This document shows, piece by piece, positions 1 to 12,485 of a stretch of DNA of 64,000 nt. A program made the translations under genes and the position numbers. Source of the stretch: Colocasia esculenta (taxonomy: Eukaryota; Streptophyta; Magnoliopsida; Alismatales; Araceae); the NCBI GenBank assembly GCA_014218235.1, contig CM024753.1, positions 9,729,146 through 9,793,145 on the forward strand, in the 5' to 3' direction. Each line of letters opens with the position of its first letter. Within the stretch, counting starts at the first letter, position 1. The notes beneath the pieces are model-generated. The model did no database searches. It saw only the letters and a program-made list of their open reading frames with translations, and was not told where the DNA came from.

Positions 1-93
1 TAAATGCTATGCACAATAATTTATACATCAATAGTATACACTCATATGTACATATATACTTAAGCAAGCAAGATGAAAATCAAGGGCCTTACA
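1..93 (-). repeat. Element A 3' LTR, end only
   Basis: Positions 1-93 match 18463-18550 almost base for base and end in ggccttaca exactly as the right LTR does. The rest of this LTR lies before the window. Confidence 0.9.
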
Positions 94-106
94 CCCTCTC
101 CCCCTT
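94..106 (-). promoter_or_regulatory. Element A polypurine tract
   Basis: The plus strand reads ccctctccccctt directly beside the LTR end, which is a purine run on the coding strand. It is in the expected place for plus-strand DNA priming, just upstream of the 3' LTR. Confidence 0.75.
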
Positions 107-138
107 AAAGAAACTTCGTCCTCGAAGTTAGACTGACA

Positions 139-1899
139 CTACTCAAACAACTGAGGATATTTCTTCTTCATTGCATCCTCAAGCTCCCAAGTAGCCTCCT
201 CTCGCGAGAAGTTACGCCATAAGACCTTTACTGACGCAATGCTCTTGTTCCGGAGATGCTGAACCTTCCGATCAAGAATAGCTACTGGTTGCTCCACATA
301 AGAAAGATCTGGCTGGATCTCCACTGGCTCGTGGCTAATAACATGAGACGGATCTCGGACATACTTCCTGAGCATAGATACGTGAAAAACAGGATGAACA
401 CTAGCCAATGCTGGAGATAAAGCTAGCTCATATGCCGCGTTGCCCAATCGTCAGAGAATCTCATACGGGTCAATGAATCTAGGGCTCAACTTACTATGCC
501 TGCCAAATCTAACTACACCACGCGTAGGCGAAATCTTCAAAAAGACATGCTCACCTACCTTGAACTCTAAATCCTTCCTCCTGTTGTCGGCATAACTCTT
601 CTGCCTATCCTGTGCCGCAACAAGCCTCTTCCTAATAAGCTGGACCTTATCCGAAGTCTCCTGAACTAACTCCGGACCGATCAACTACCTATCACCGGTC
701 TCCTCCCAACACAAAGGAGATCTGCAGGCCTACCATACAATACTTCAAATGGAGCCATGCCAATGCTCGCATGAAAACTGTTGTTATATGCGAACTCCAC
801 TAAAGGTAAATGGCACTCCCAATCATCCTTCCAATCCAGCACACACGCCCTCAACATATCCTCAAGCGTCTAGATAGTCCTCTCGGACTGTCCATCTGTC
901 TGGGGATGAAACGCCGAACTGAGGTTCAGCTCCAAACCTAACGCATCTTGAAGACCCTTCCACAGCCTCGAAGTAAATCTCGGATCTCGATCCGAAATGA
1001 TCGACTTCGGTACCCCATGCAATCTAATAATACTACTAACATACAGTCTAGCTAAACTCTCTACTAATGCTTCTTCTTCATAGGCAAGAAATGCACAGTC
1101 TTCGAGAATCTATCCACCACTACCCAAATCGAGTCATTACCTTGTCTAGATCGAGGCAAACCCGTAACAAAATCCATAGTGACAGCTTCCCACTTCCAAA
1201 CTGGGATCTCCATCTTCTGCATAAGACCAGATGGTCGCTGCCGCTCGGCCTTCACTTGCTGGCACACTAGACATCTAGACACAAACTCAGCTACATCCTT
1301 CTTCATGCCAGACCACCAAAAAGATCTCTTCAAATCCTGGTACATCTTAGTGTTACCCGGATGAATAGAGAATCTCGACCTATGAGCCTCTGCTAAAACC
1401 TGCTCACTGACATCTACAATACCCGGAACACAGACACGGTGATGGAATCTAATTACACCATCCTCATCACGAGCAATACCCGCCTTGCCCACTAACTCTT
1501 GGAGTCTAGGGTCGGCTTTCTGATGCTCGATCACCTCATCCAACACCGAAGATCTAATGGACAACTGAGCTACAAAAGCCTGGCACAATGATGGCTCCAA
1601 CTCGGTCATCGCACAAGTTGCATCCTCCAACATCTTCCAATCCTGCTGGAGAGACGACCTCTTTCTACTAAGGGCATCTGCTACGACATTCGCCTTTCCA
1701 GGATGATACTGGAGGTCGAAGTCATAGTCCATCAGGAACTTAATCCATCTTCTCTGCCTAAGGTTTAATTTCTTTTGGGAGAAAAGATACTTTAGGCTCT
1801 TGTGGTCAGTGAACACCTCAAATCTGACACCATAAAGATAGTGTCTCCAGATTTCAGTGCATGAACCACTGCCGCAAGCTCAAGATCATGAGTCGGATA
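139..1899 (-). pseudogene. Element A pol 3' part: RNase H end, integrase, chromodomain
   Basis: Reading leftward from 1899, the RNase H motif HDLELAAVVHALK appears first, cut off by element B. Then come SLKYLFSQKKLNLRQRRW and VVADALSRK of RNase H, and the integrase zinc domain (HRSRFSIHPGNTKMYQDLK, later CLVCQQVKAE) at about 1390-1260. The integrase core follows in broken frames to about 700. The C-terminal domain at 451-684 and the chromodomain at 139-330 (ILDRKVQHLRNKS, EEATWELED) close the gene with a stop. The frame is open at 1064-1816 and 139-447 but interrupted elsewhere, so no full polyprotein can be made. Confidence 0.88.
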
Positions 1900-1904
1900 G
1901 TTTT
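1900..1904. repeat. Target-site duplication of element B, left
   Basis: gtttt directly before the left LTR of element B; identical to 12481-12485. Confidence 0.95.
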
Positions 1905-4610
1905 TGTCGCGTCCTAATAAAATCATCTATTTATCGGGAGTGACAGAAAACACACACGCTGAAAAAGACACTATATCCGTTCACACTTAGATAGCCTCAT
2001 AAGTGTCTTATTACAAAAGTTTCCTCATTAAGATCTCATGAGGGATAAGTCAAAAGAAACTTATTACATCATATTTACTAATCACAACACTATAGAAAAG
2101 TAACAGAGATGGCTTCTCGTAGATTCTTGATTCACTCAGCACTCTTTCCCCCTTAATCATTTGGTCCATCTGGATTACCTGAAAAGTAGAATTCTGTGAG
2201 CTAACTAGCTCAGTAGGATTCAAATCTTATAATCAAGGAAGCAAGATATACAGAGTAGATGACAAGGAATTACATGTAATCATGCTTTTGCATGCCAAAC
2301 TGAGATTGCTATACGACACTAGATAGCAAAGCTATTGAACATTGAACTCAAGATACAAGGATTCATAGTAACATTCAAATTCAGATTTGAACACATATAA
2401 ACACACTAAGATGATATGATGACCAATCAAACACTTAATGATGCTATGCCACATCCACTAATCCTTTATCGTTCCGCGCGGCCACTTAAACGAATTTGGG
2501 TGCTCCTCCCAGGACTAGACTAGCCCTTATTTGCCAAGCATAATTCTTAAATTGAGTCCAAGACTCTCAATTTGTCATCACCACACTCTTACCTTTGTAA
2601 TGAATCAATGAAATACAAAGGTTTTACTCATAATCACTCAAGTTTACATACAAGGAACAAGGAACTTGATTTCGACATTGATTTCTCGAATTGACAATCT
2701 CACGAAGACAATTAAGTTCGGAACTTGTAGTAATAACTCAAGTGACAAGAAGGTTAACTTGACTGATTTAAATAGGTGTTTTTGTAGTAAAATCCATAAT
2801 ATAAAGGTAGACTAACAAGTAGGACAAAGGGGTATGATTTTCAGGAAAGAACGGAGTCAAAATAAGGCTAGAAACAAGGTTCAGTCAAGACCTGTCGACA
2901 TGCCTTGGTCTGCTGTCGACAGGGGCTGCACTGCCAGAGCTGGGTTTTCAGTTCTGAGTGCACCTGTCGACAGCAAGCCAGGGCCTGTCGACAGGTACAC
3001 TCAGTCTGAAGTTTCTGGGTTCTGGCCAGAGGTTCCTGTCGACAGGCAGACCTTCGTCTGTCGACAGGGGCTGTGTAAACTGTCTGAAAGCTATTCCATT
3101 CAACTTCCAATGGTTTATAAAGTTTCTCTAATGTTCCTAACATGATTTGGACCCTAAACAAGTGTGGTTTCAAATATAAAACTCATGTAGACATGATCTG
3201 AAAAAGGGAAGATCATGGAATATAATTTGCAAAGATGTTCTAGCTAAAAGTTAACTCAAAGTAGATAATGAGGAGTACTTCTTCTTTGAACTCTTTTCTC
3301 CTCACCTTTCTACATTAATCTTATATAAAGTGAACTAACCTAAGAGTCTTATCACTTTTCAACACATCAGGTTAGCTAAAAGTACAAAACCGTTGAGGTT
3401 CTATCTAATCTAAATAATAGAATCAACACTCTAAATTGGGTTGAATTGATCGAAGACAACAAGATGTAGATACTTGTGACTTGAGGATCAATTAAAGCAT
3501 GATGTAATGTTGATTTTCTATCATGAACATATTTCCTAAACTTCGACAACAATATGATCAATATCAACTTTCCAGATTTCACAATGGTCTGAATTTTCAC
3601 ACTGGAAGAATGGCATGCTTAGAATTCTTCATACCACTAATCAGAGGATCCAAGGGAAGTAGTAGAAGAAATTGGAAAGATCAAGAGAAGAATCCTACCT
3701 GATTGAAGTGTAAGCTTCCTTAACTTAAAGGTCCACTGAACGAGAAAAAATTACACACGTGAATAGATGATGGTCTCCACACTTGCACCAAAGCACCGAA
3801 GAGATCCAGAACAGCTAGTACAACTTCTCCAAGTGGAGTTGATGGCTCAACCCAGCATCACAAAGGTGAAGTGCTCTCCAAGACAAAGTACACAGCAGTA
3901 GAAAGGGAAAAGAGTGTGTACGATGGCTGGGGATGGGTTTTTATAAACTCAAACTGGTTGCATGCACAAGGACACGTAGGGGGACATGTGTTGGGGTAAA
4001 ATCCTCTTTTACCACCTTTGGACACCTAGCCCATGCACATTTAGGTAGTTACACATGGTAACTGAGGTGTTACCATGTCTCCCTTGGGTGCTGGCCACAC
4101 CCTAAGCTTCCACGTAGCCCACTGAAATTAACCCAGAAAAAACCCATTACGTAAATCCCCAATAATTCAACTGGCCATTTGTTTCTTAAAGAAACCTATC
4201 CAAACCATGTCTGATTGATTTGAAATTTTAACCATAGACTAATATGATTGTTTTACTAATTGTGGTGATTTTTAATCAATTTTTAGATTTTATCTTGCAC
4301 TAGGTGAAAAATCACCCGAAAAATGGTCGCGCAGCTGTACCTTGAAATCTGTACGTCGAAAAATTCAGGCAATTACATATTTAATTTCTCCACATTTTTA
4401 TGGAAATTATGATGTTCTTGGATTTTTATTTCGATGACGTTTTCCAGTATCGCACTGTGGAGGCACGTATTTCGAGGTACGACACTGGGATAATGTTCAT
4501 TACCCCTAATTAAGTCTTTCATCTAATTATCACAATTTAATAACAACCCTAAGGTATTTTAATCAAATTACTTCTATTTTCTTAATATTTTAAATTTCTG
4601 GGGCGTTACA
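1905..4610 (-). repeat. Element B 3' LTR
   Basis: Starts tgtcgcgtcctaataa and ends ctggggcgttaca on the plus strand. It matches 9789-12480 over its whole length with scattered small differences. No gene is seen; short ORFs in it are spurious. It contains six copies of a CTGTCGACAG palindrome at 2891-3067. Confidence 0.95.
2891..3067. repeat. Cluster of six CTGTCGACAG palindromes in the LTR
   Basis: Copies lie at about 2891, 2913, 2963, 2984, 3035 and 3058. Most are a perfect 10-12 bp palindrome, cctgtcgacagg; the first ends acatg. All six are kept in the other LTR (10775-10951). Confidence 0.9.
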
Positions 4611-4622
4611 ACTCCCCCTACT
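4611..4622 (-). promoter_or_regulatory. Element B polypurine tract
   Basis: The plus strand reads actccccctact beside the LTR end, so the coding strand has AGTAGGGGGAGT immediately before the 3' LTR. Confidence 0.75.
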
Positions 4623-4664
4623 AAAAAAAAATTTGGTCCTCCAAATTTAATAACATAAAGATCA

Positions 4665-6077
4665 TTATACTAACCTGAAAATAATTCTGGATATCTTGTC
4701 TTGATGGTATCTTCTAGTTCCCATGTGGCCTCCTCTTGTCCTCGTTTGTTCCATTGGATCTTCAATAAGGGAACTTCTTTGTTTCGAAGTTGTTGATTTT
4801 TCGATCAAGGATCTGCACCGGTCTTTCCTCATATGCCAGATTTTCTTGTATCCCCAAATTTTGATATTCAATAATATGTTCCGGATCATACACATATTTT
4901 CTCAACATTGATACATGAAAAATATCATGTACGTTGGATAATTGGGGTGGGAGTGCCAGTTGTATACGTCATTTCCCCAATTCTTTTCAGTATTTCAATG
5001 GTCCAATATATCTTGGACTCAATTTTCCCTTAATACCAAATCTTTTGATTCCTCTCCGGGGTGATACTTTAAGAAACACATGTTCTCCAGGTTGAAATTC
5101 CAGCTCCCTTCTTCTTTGATCTGCATAGCTTTTTTGTCGATCTTGAGCAGCTTTCATCCGATCTCGTACTAACTTAATAGTTTCTGTTGTTTCCTAAATC
5201 ATTTCGGGTTCAAGAATATGTGATTCCTTCAATTCTACCCAACACAATGGTGATCTACATTGTCTGCCATACAAAGCTTCAAATGGTGCCATTTGAATAG
5301 TAGACTGGTAACTATTATTGTAAGCAAACTCCATTATTGCTAAATGAGTATTCCAGTCGTTTCCAAACTCCAATATACAAGCACGACACATATCTTCAAT
5401 GATCTGATTTACTCGTTCTGTCTGTCCGTCGGTTTGAGGATGAAAAGCAGTACTAAACTTTAACTTAGTCCCCAATGCATCTTGTAATTCTCTCCAAAAG
5501 TGTGAAGTAAATCTTGCATCTCTGTCAGAAATTATGTCTTTTGGAATCCCATGCAATCGAACAATTTCTTTCATGTACAAGGCTGCTAGAATATTGACGG
5601 ACCATCTTGTTTTAATTGCCAAGAAATGAGCTAATTTAGTAAGGCGATCAATAATTACCCATATGCATCAAATCCACTTCGTGTCTTGGGTAGTCCGACA
5701 ATAAAATCTATACCAACACTATCCCATTTCCATTCCGGTACTTCGAGTGGTTTTAACTTTCCTGCCGTTTTCTGGTGTTCGGCTTTAACCTTCTGACAGG
5801 TCAAACATTTTGCTACAAAGTTCACAATGTCCTTTTTCATGTTACACCACCAAAAATGCTTTTTCAGATCTTGATACATCTTGACAACTCCTGGATGAAT
5901 CGTATAATGTGATCGATGAGCTTCTTCCAAGATTTGTTTCTTGATTTCAGGATTATCCGGTACACATAATCTGTCCCGAAACCGAAGATTTCCATGCTCA
6001 TCTTTATTAAAATCAGATCTGAAAGTCAATTTTTCTCTAGTTTCTATCCATAGGATCATTGCTTTGTTGATCTCCAA
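4665..6077 (-). pseudogene. Element B integrase with C-terminal chromodomain
   Basis: The zinc-binding HHCC domain lies at about 5950-5790 (HRSHYTIHPGVVKMYQDLK, CLTCQKVKAEH). The first catalytic Asp is in WDSVGIDFIVGLP, the second in IISDRDARFTSHFW and the Glu in FHPQTDGQTERVNQIIEDM (about 5450-5400), so the DDE triad is visible. The frame breaks near 5650 and again near 5190. The remnant chromodomain at about 4800-4690 (ILDRKIN, EEATWELED) is split between two frames. A working integrase would insert element cDNA; this copy cannot produce an intact one. Confidence 0.88.
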
Positions 6078-6753
6078 TTTGTTTTAGTAAATCTGATTGC
6101 ACTGTCATATTATCAATTACAACTCTTGCCTCCTGTAGTTCAGTCTTTAAACTCAATGTAGAAAACTCTTCTAACAACTTCCATTCCTTTACTTGCAATT
6201 GACATACCTTGGTTACAGGATTTCTACTGAGTGCATCAGCTACAGTGTTACCTTTCCCTGGATGATATTCTATTTTGAAATCGTAGTCTTTGATATACTC
6301 CATCCATCTTCTTTGTCTCATATTTAGTTCTTTCTGTGAAAACAAATATTTGAGACTCTTGTGATCGGAGTATACTATGAACTGGTTGTCATACAAGTAG
6401 TGTCTCCAGAGTTTAAGAGCAAAAACCACTGCGGCTAATTCCAAATCATGTACTGGGTAGTTCTTCTCATGAGTTTTTAATTGTCTAGAAGCATAAGCAA
6501 TAACCCTTCCTTCCTGCATCAATACACATCCCAGTCCAATACCCGAAGCATCAGTGTAAACTTCAAATATTTTTCCTTCTACCGGCAAGGCTAAAATTGG
6601 TGCGGTGGATAAACATTCCTTTAACAGCTGGAAGGCTTGTTCACAACTTTCATTCCATATAAATGCAGTTCCTTTTCTAGTTAACTGTGTAAGTGGTGAA
6701 GCAATTCTAGAAAAATCCTTGACAAATCGCCGGTAGTAACTGGCCATGCCCAA
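6037..6753 (-). pseudogene. Element B RNase H domain of pol
   Basis: The open frame starts in the RT-RNase H linker (MASYYRRFVKDFSRIASPL). The RNase H acidic residues are all present: TDASGIGLG, HDLELAAVVFALKLW, YSDHKSLKYLF and NTVADALSRNP. It is in a different frame from the RT upstream and from the integrase downstream, so the polyprotein is broken on both sides. The enzyme would remove RNA from the hybrid made during reverse transcription. Confidence 0.88.
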
Positions 6754-6853
6754 GAAACTTCTACCTCAGTGAGATTCTTGGTTGCTTCCATTTCTGAATA
6801 GTTTCTACTTTTGATGAGTCCACTGATAATCCTTCTTCAGAAATGATATGTCC

Positions 6854-7400
6854 TTAGAACATTACTTGTTTCAACCAAAACTCACATTTACTGAACTTCG
6901 CATATAATTTGTGATCCCGTAATAATTGTAAAGTAATTCGCAAATGTTCTTCATGCTCTTCTATACTCTTAGAGTAGATCAATATATCATCTATAAACAC
7001 AACCACAAATTGATCTAAATAAGATCTGAACACATCATTCATCAAGCGCATAAATGCCGCAGGTGCATTTGTCAATCCGAATGGCATTACCATAAATTCG
7101 TAGTGTCCATACCGTGTTCTAAAAGCTGTCTTATGGATATCTTGCTCTTGAATTCTTAGTTGGTGGTATCCAGATCTTAAATCAATCTTGGAGAAATAAT
7201 GAGCTCCAGACAGTTGATCGAATACATCAATTCTTGGAAGTGGGTACTTATTCTTTATAGTCAATTGATTCAACTGTCGGTAATCTATGCATAATCTCAT
7301 AGATCCATCTTTCTTCTTCACAAATAATACTGGAGCACCCCAAGGTGAAGTACTTGGTCTAATAAACCTTTTCTATCAATTCTAGTAACTGCCTCTTTAA
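6854..7400 (-). pseudogene. Element B reverse transcriptase
   Basis: Reading leftward: KKKDGSMRLCIDYRQLNQ, PLPRIDVFDQLSGAHYFSKIDL, GYHQLRI, TRYGHYEFMVMPFGLTNAPA and the catalytic box VVVFIDDILIYS. The palm is complete through SKCEFWLKQ. The sequence before 7321, up to the protease, carries RT N-terminal residues in other frames. A stop after the palm separates it from RNase H. Confidence 0.9.
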
Positions 7401-7778
7401 TTCTTTCAATTCTTCCATAGACATTCTGTATGGTGTTCTCGAAATTGGTGTTGCTCCCGGTACCAATTCAATTGAGAAATTTACTTCTCTACTAGGTGGT
7501 AAACCAACAAGTTCTTCGGGAATACATCAGGAAATTCCTTTACCATTGAATATTTTCCAACCCTGAAATATTCTGATTTATCACAGTTACAGAAACTAAA
7601 TATCCTTGACAACCTTTTTGTACCAATTACATGCTTTCACACCACTGATATTATAGGTATTTTCCTTGGGCGATCTTCATCAAAAGTTATGGGAGTATTT
7701 TCTTTCCTAGAAAGGTTACTTGTTTTAGTTGACAATCCAAATTTGCATGATACTTAGATAGCCAATCAATCCCAAGGA

Positions 7779-8225
7779 TCACATCATAATCCCACATTTC
7801 AAGCAAATTAGATCTCCAGGCAAATTATGCTCCTTAACTATAATTTGACTATTGGGGTAATATTCCTTAAGTTTCTTACCCTCACTTAAAGGTGTTGCAA
7901 CCTCAAGTTGCGTAAGAAGTGGAACTGATTGCACTTCCAAAGAGTTAGCAAACTCATAACTGATAAAAGAATGTGTTGCTCCTGAATCAAATAATACATA
8001 TGCGGGTCTTGAGTTTACTAGTAATGTACCTTCTATCAGTCCGCCCTCTGGTGGAGATTCTGATTCCACTTCCTGCACGGCTTGCAATCTACCTTGCTTT
8101 GCTCGAACATTTGAATTTGCTGGCACATTCTTAATCATAGGACAATCCAGAATTCGGTGTTGAGTACTCCCACATTTCAGACATGCACCCATCTCTACGC
8201 CAACAGTTTTTAGTCTTATGACCAC
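7779..8225 (-). pseudogene. Element B zinc knuckle and aspartic protease
   Basis: The zinc knuckle CLKCGSTQHRILDC fits CX2CX4HX4C and lies at the gag end. About 65 residues later comes the protease active site VLFDSGATHSFIS (Asp-Ser-Gly). The frame ends at 7779, before RT, where an intact element would read on. The protease would cut the Gag-Pol polyprotein. Confidence 0.88.
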
Positions 8226-8258
8226 TACGGTGACAATGCTTACATATATCTTTATTTG

Positions 8259-9068
8259 CTATCGGAGCCTTTCCTGCCTTCTTATTTGCTTGCTGAGCTT
8301 TTGGGGCATTCCCCGACTCGAACTTCTTTTACGGTCCGAAGATCCTTCCCCAGACTTTCCCCTGATCTTATCTACAGTATCATTAGCAGCTTCTAGTGCT
8401 AAGGCCCTTTTAACCATTTCTGAATATGAGGTAATCAAATGAGGAGTTAGCTGCATAATGAAAATGGGACGCAATCCATTCATAAATCTTTTGGCTTTCA
8501 ATTTCTCTGTCGATATTAGATGAGGGGCATACTTTGACAATCGGGCAAACTGAGCTTCATATTCCGATACAGACATTCTGAGTTGTTTTAAATTAGCAAA
8601 CTCATTAGCTTTCTTTCTTGAACTACCTCAGAAAAATATTGATCATTAAAAACACTCAACAAATTCTTCCCAACCAACTTGCTTTGGATCTTCCAAAGTA
8701 GACTCCACAGTTTCCCACCATGCTCGTGCATCACGATCTAACTGAAATATTGCTAATCGTATCTTCTCTTCTTCAGTACATCGGATTACATTAAAGATTC
8801 TTTCCATACCCTTCAACCAATTTTCTGCTTCATCCGGGTATGTACTTCCTACAAATCTCGGAGGATCCAAACTTCGAAAATCCTTAAAGAGACTTGCTCC
8901 ATTGTGATTGTTACTCTTAGCTACATTTCTCATTACTCGCGTCAAATCATGCATTGAACTCTCCATTCGTTTCCAGTTGGCATCACTTCCATCCATGATA
9001 ACAATTAGATAAGGATCTGAAACATTCAATAGAACATACATTAATTTCACAATCCATCCAACTTGCAT
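8259..9068 (-). pseudogene. Element B gag (capsid)
   Basis: Two frames make up a capsid-type gag: 8646-9068 (FRSLDPPRFVGSTYPDEAENW, WWETVESTLEDP) and 8259-8576 (MSVSEYEAQFARLSKYAPHL, then LKAKRFMNGLRP). These are typical plant Ty3/gypsy gag motifs. A shift near 8600 separates them. The likely start is MDGSDANWKRMES at about 8995. Confidence 0.85.
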
Positions 9069-9334
9069 TCATCACATATACATGTTGCAAAACCATAGAA
9101 TGCACCACTTCATTCATTGATCAAATATACATCAAAATGTACATTCATGATTAGCAACTAAAACTAATACCGTCTTCTACTTCCCACCTTTCCATATTAC
9201 AAAAACATACTCCTTAACCTCTCACTCCCCATACACTTGAGAGTTATATACATACAACCATCATTTATACAAAAGGGAAGGTTTTACAAAAAGAGGGACA
9301 TATTGCCTAAGTCCTCTCTAATTTTGGGTCAGAT

Positions 9335-9664
9335 CTATGACAACTTCAGCAGGTTGAGGCTGCTGTACTTCATCGTTCCGTGGTATAGCTCCCTTGCCGC
9401 ATCCGTCATGGCCTCCCAATATTCCTCAAACTGGTGGAGCAACATGTCTTGCCCCAGCTTGAGGTTGTCCAACCTACACATAACTTGGGTCATTACGTCC
9501 AGCGCAGCACCAGGATTTCCGGCAAAGAAAGCGCCCGCAGTCAGATTAAGCACTTCTTCCTTAAGAAGTACATGGGCTTCCTTTTGTGCTTGAGCATACA
9601 GCTCAATATCCTGACGGAGCATCTCCATGGCTGCTACCAACCTTTGCTGAGCATTCATGTCCAT
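9335..9664 (-). CDS. Small upstream ORF or gag N-terminal exon in element B
   Basis: An open frame of 109 codons (MDMNAQQRLVAAMEMLRQDI at its start) lies between the PBS and gag. It is rich in Gln, Glu, Leu and Ala and looks helical. It may be the N-terminal part of gag, separated by decay or an intron: element A has a similar Gln/Ala-rich gag start in the same place. I found no separate family for it. Confidence 0.5.
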   Translation of the reverse strand: MDMNAQQRLVAAMEMLRQDIELYAQAQKEAHVLLKEEVLNLTAGAFFAGNPGAALDVMTQVMCRLDNLKLGQDMLLHQFEEYWEAMTDAARELYHGTMKYSSLNLLKLS

Positions 9665-9769
9665 TCTGAAATAATTAATAGGTTAAGCATTTACATGATT
9701 AGAAAAATCATGCTAACTAATCCCATGTTTCTACCCCAACTCACTGATTTCCCTAGGTTTTGAACTAAG

Positions 9770-9781
9770 GCTCTGATACCA
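9770..9781 (-). promoter_or_regulatory. Element B primer binding site (tRNA initiator Met)
   Basis: The coding strand reads TGGTATCAGAGC, the standard plant PBS complementary to the 3' end of initiator Met tRNA, 7 bases inside the 5' LTR. Confidence 0.92.
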
Positions 9782-9788
9782 ATTAATC

Positions 9789-12480
9789 TGTCACGTCCTA
9801 ATAAAATCATCTATTTATCGGGAGTGACAGAATCACACGCTGAAAAAGACACTATATCCATTCACACTTAGATAGCCTCATAAGTGTCTTATTACAAAAG
9901 TTTCCTCATTAGATCTCATGAGGGATAAGTCAAAAGAAACTTATTACATCATATTTACTAATCACAACACTATAGAAAAGTAACAGAGATGGCTTCTCGT
10001 AGATTCTTGGTTCACTCAGCACTCTTTCCCCCTTAATCATTTGGTCCATCTGGATTACCTGAAAAGTAGAATTCTGTGAGCTAACTAGCTCAGTAGGATT
10101 CAAATCTTATAATCAAGGAAGCAAGATATACAGAGTAATGACAAGGAATTACATGTAATCATGCTTTTGCATGCCAAACTGAGATTGCTATACGACACTA
10201 GATAGCAAAGCTATTGAACATTGAACTCAAGATACAAGGATTCATAGTAACATTCAAATTCAGATTTGAACACATATAAACACACACTAAGATGATATGA
10301 TGACCAATCAAACACTTAATGATGCTATGCCAGACATCCACTAATCCTTTATCGTTCCGCGCGGCCACTTAAACGAATTTGGGTGCTCCTCCCAGGACTA
10401 GACTAGCCCTTATTTGCCAAGCATAATTCTTAAATTGAGTCCAAGACTCTCAATTTGTCATCACCACACTCTTACCTTTGTAATGAATCAATGAAATACA
10501 AAGGTTTTACTCATAATCACTCAAGGTTTACATACAAGGAACAAGGAACTTGATTTCGACATTGATTTCTCGAATTGACAATCTCACGAAGACAATTAAG
10601 TTCGGAACTTGTAGTAATAACTCAAGGTGACAAGAAGGTTAACTTGACTGATTTAAATAGGTGTTTTGGTAGTAAAATCCATAATATAAAGGTAGACTAA
10701 CAATAGGACAAAGGGGTATGATTTTCAGGAAAGAACGGAGTCAAAATAAGGCTAGAAACAAGGTTCAGTCAAGACCTGTCGACATGCCTTGGTCTGCTGT
10801 CGACAGGGGCTGCACTGCCAGAGCTGGGTTTTCAGTTCTGAGTGCACCTGTCGACAGCAAGCCAGGGCCTGTCGACAGGTACACTCAGTCTGAAGTTTCT
10901 GGGTTCTGGTCAGAGGTTCCTGTCGACAGGTAGACCTTCGTCTGTCGACAGGGGCTGTGTAAACTGTCTGAAAGCTATTCCATTCAACTTCCAATGGTTC
11001 TATAAAGTTCTCTAATGTTCCTAACATGATTTGGACCCTAAACAAGTGTGGTTTCAAATATAAAACTCATGTATACATGATCTGAAAAAGGGAAGATCAT
11101 GGATATAATTTGCAAAGATGTTCTAGCTAAAAGTTAACTCAAAGTAGATAATGAGGAGTACTTCTTCTTTGAACTCTTTTCTCCTCACCTTTCTACATTA
11201 ATCTATATAAAGTGAACTAACCTAAGAGTCTTATCACTTCTCAACACATCAGGTTAGCTAAAAGTACAAAACCGTTGAGGTTCTGTCTAATCTAAACAAT
11301 AGAATCAACACTCTAAATTGGGTTGAATTGATCGAAGACAACAGGATGTAGATACTTGTGACTTGAGGATCAATTAAAGCATGATGTAATGTTGATTTTC
11401 TATCATGAACATATTTCCTAAACTTCGACAACAATATGATCAATATCAACTTTCCAGATTTCACAATGGTCTGAATTTTCACACTGGAAGAATGGCATGC
11501 TTAGAATTCTTCATACCACTAATCAGAGATCCAAGGGAAGTAGTAGAAGAAATTGGAAAGATCAAGAGAAGAATCCTACCTGATTGAAGTGTAAGCTTCC
11601 TTAACTTAAAGGTCCACTGAACGAGAAAAATATTACACACGTGAATAGATGATGGTCTCCACACTTGCACCAAAGCACCGAAGAGATTCAAACAACTAGT
11701 ACAACTTCTCCAAGTGGAGTTGATGGCTCAACCCAGCAGCACAAAGGTGAAGTGCTCTCCAAGACAAAGTACACAGCAGTAGAAAGGGAAAAGAGGTGTG
11801 TACGATGGCTGGGGATGGATTTTTATAAACTCAAACTGAAGGACACGTAGGGGGACATGTGTTGGGGTAAAATCCTCTTTTACCACCTTTGGACAACTAG
11901 CCCATGCACATTTAGTTAGTTACACATGGTAACTGAGGTGTTACCATGTCTCCCTTGGGTGCTGGCCACACCCTAAGCTTCCACGTAGCCCACTGAAATT
12001 AACCCAGAAAAAACCCATTACGTAAATCCCCAATAATTCAACTGGCCATTTGTTTCTTAAAGAAACCTATCCAAACCATGTCTGATTGCTTTGAAATTTT
12101 AACCATAGACTAATATGATTGTTTTACTAATTTTGGTGATTTTTAATTAATTTTTAGATTTTATCTTGCACTAGGTGAAAAATCACCGAAAAATGGTCGC
12201 GTCGACTGTACCTTGAAATCTGTACGTCGAAAAATTCAGGCAATTACATATTTAATTTCTCACATTTTTCTGGAAATTATGATGTTCTCGGATTTTTATT
12301 TCGATGATGTTTTCTAGTATCACACTGTGGAGGCACGCATTTCGAGGTACGACACTGGGATAATGTTCATTACTACCCTAATTAAGTCTTTCATCTAATT
12401 ATCACAATTTATAACAACCTTAAGGTATTTTAATCAAATTACTTCTATTTTCTTATATTTTAAATTTCTGGGGCGTTACA
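9789..12480 (-). repeat. Element B 5' LTR
   Basis: Starts tgtcacgtccta and ends gggcgttaca; the partner of 1905-4610. It should hold the promoter for element transcription on the minus strand. The six-palindrome cluster is at 10775-10951. Confidence 0.95.
10775..10951. repeat. Cluster of six CTGTCGACAG palindromes, second LTR
   Basis: Copies at about 10775, 10797, 10847, 10868, 10919 and 10942, with the same spacing as in the other LTR. Confidence 0.9.
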
Positions 12481-12485
12481 GTTTT
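12481..12485. repeat. Target-site duplication of element B, right
   Basis: gtttt, identical to 1900-1904. Confidence 0.95.

Larger units (their letters stand above)
1905..12480 (-). mobile_element. Element B: complete nested Tekay-like chromovirus
   Basis: Two long, nearly identical LTRs (1905-4610 and 9789-12480) begin with TG, end with CA and are flanked by the perfect 5-bp duplication gtttt. An initiator-Met PBS lies beside the right LTR and a purine tract beside the left one, so the element runs on the minus strand. Gag, zinc knuckle, protease, RT, RNase H, integrase and a chromodomain are all recognisable but divided among several frames. It inserted into the RNase H region of element A, whose protein reads on across the two junctions. 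The few LTR differences imply a fairly recent insertion. Confidence 0.95.

Noticed and set aside
2834..3173. Paired ORFs on both strands in the element B LTR (also at 10718-11057)
   Set aside because: Short, repeated in the second LTR, and formed by the CTGTCGACAG motifs (PVDR / CRQ repeats).
9770..9781. tRNA gene fragment at the PBS sites
   Set aside because: Only the 12-18 bases complementary to a tRNA 3' end are present; these are primer sites beside LTRs.
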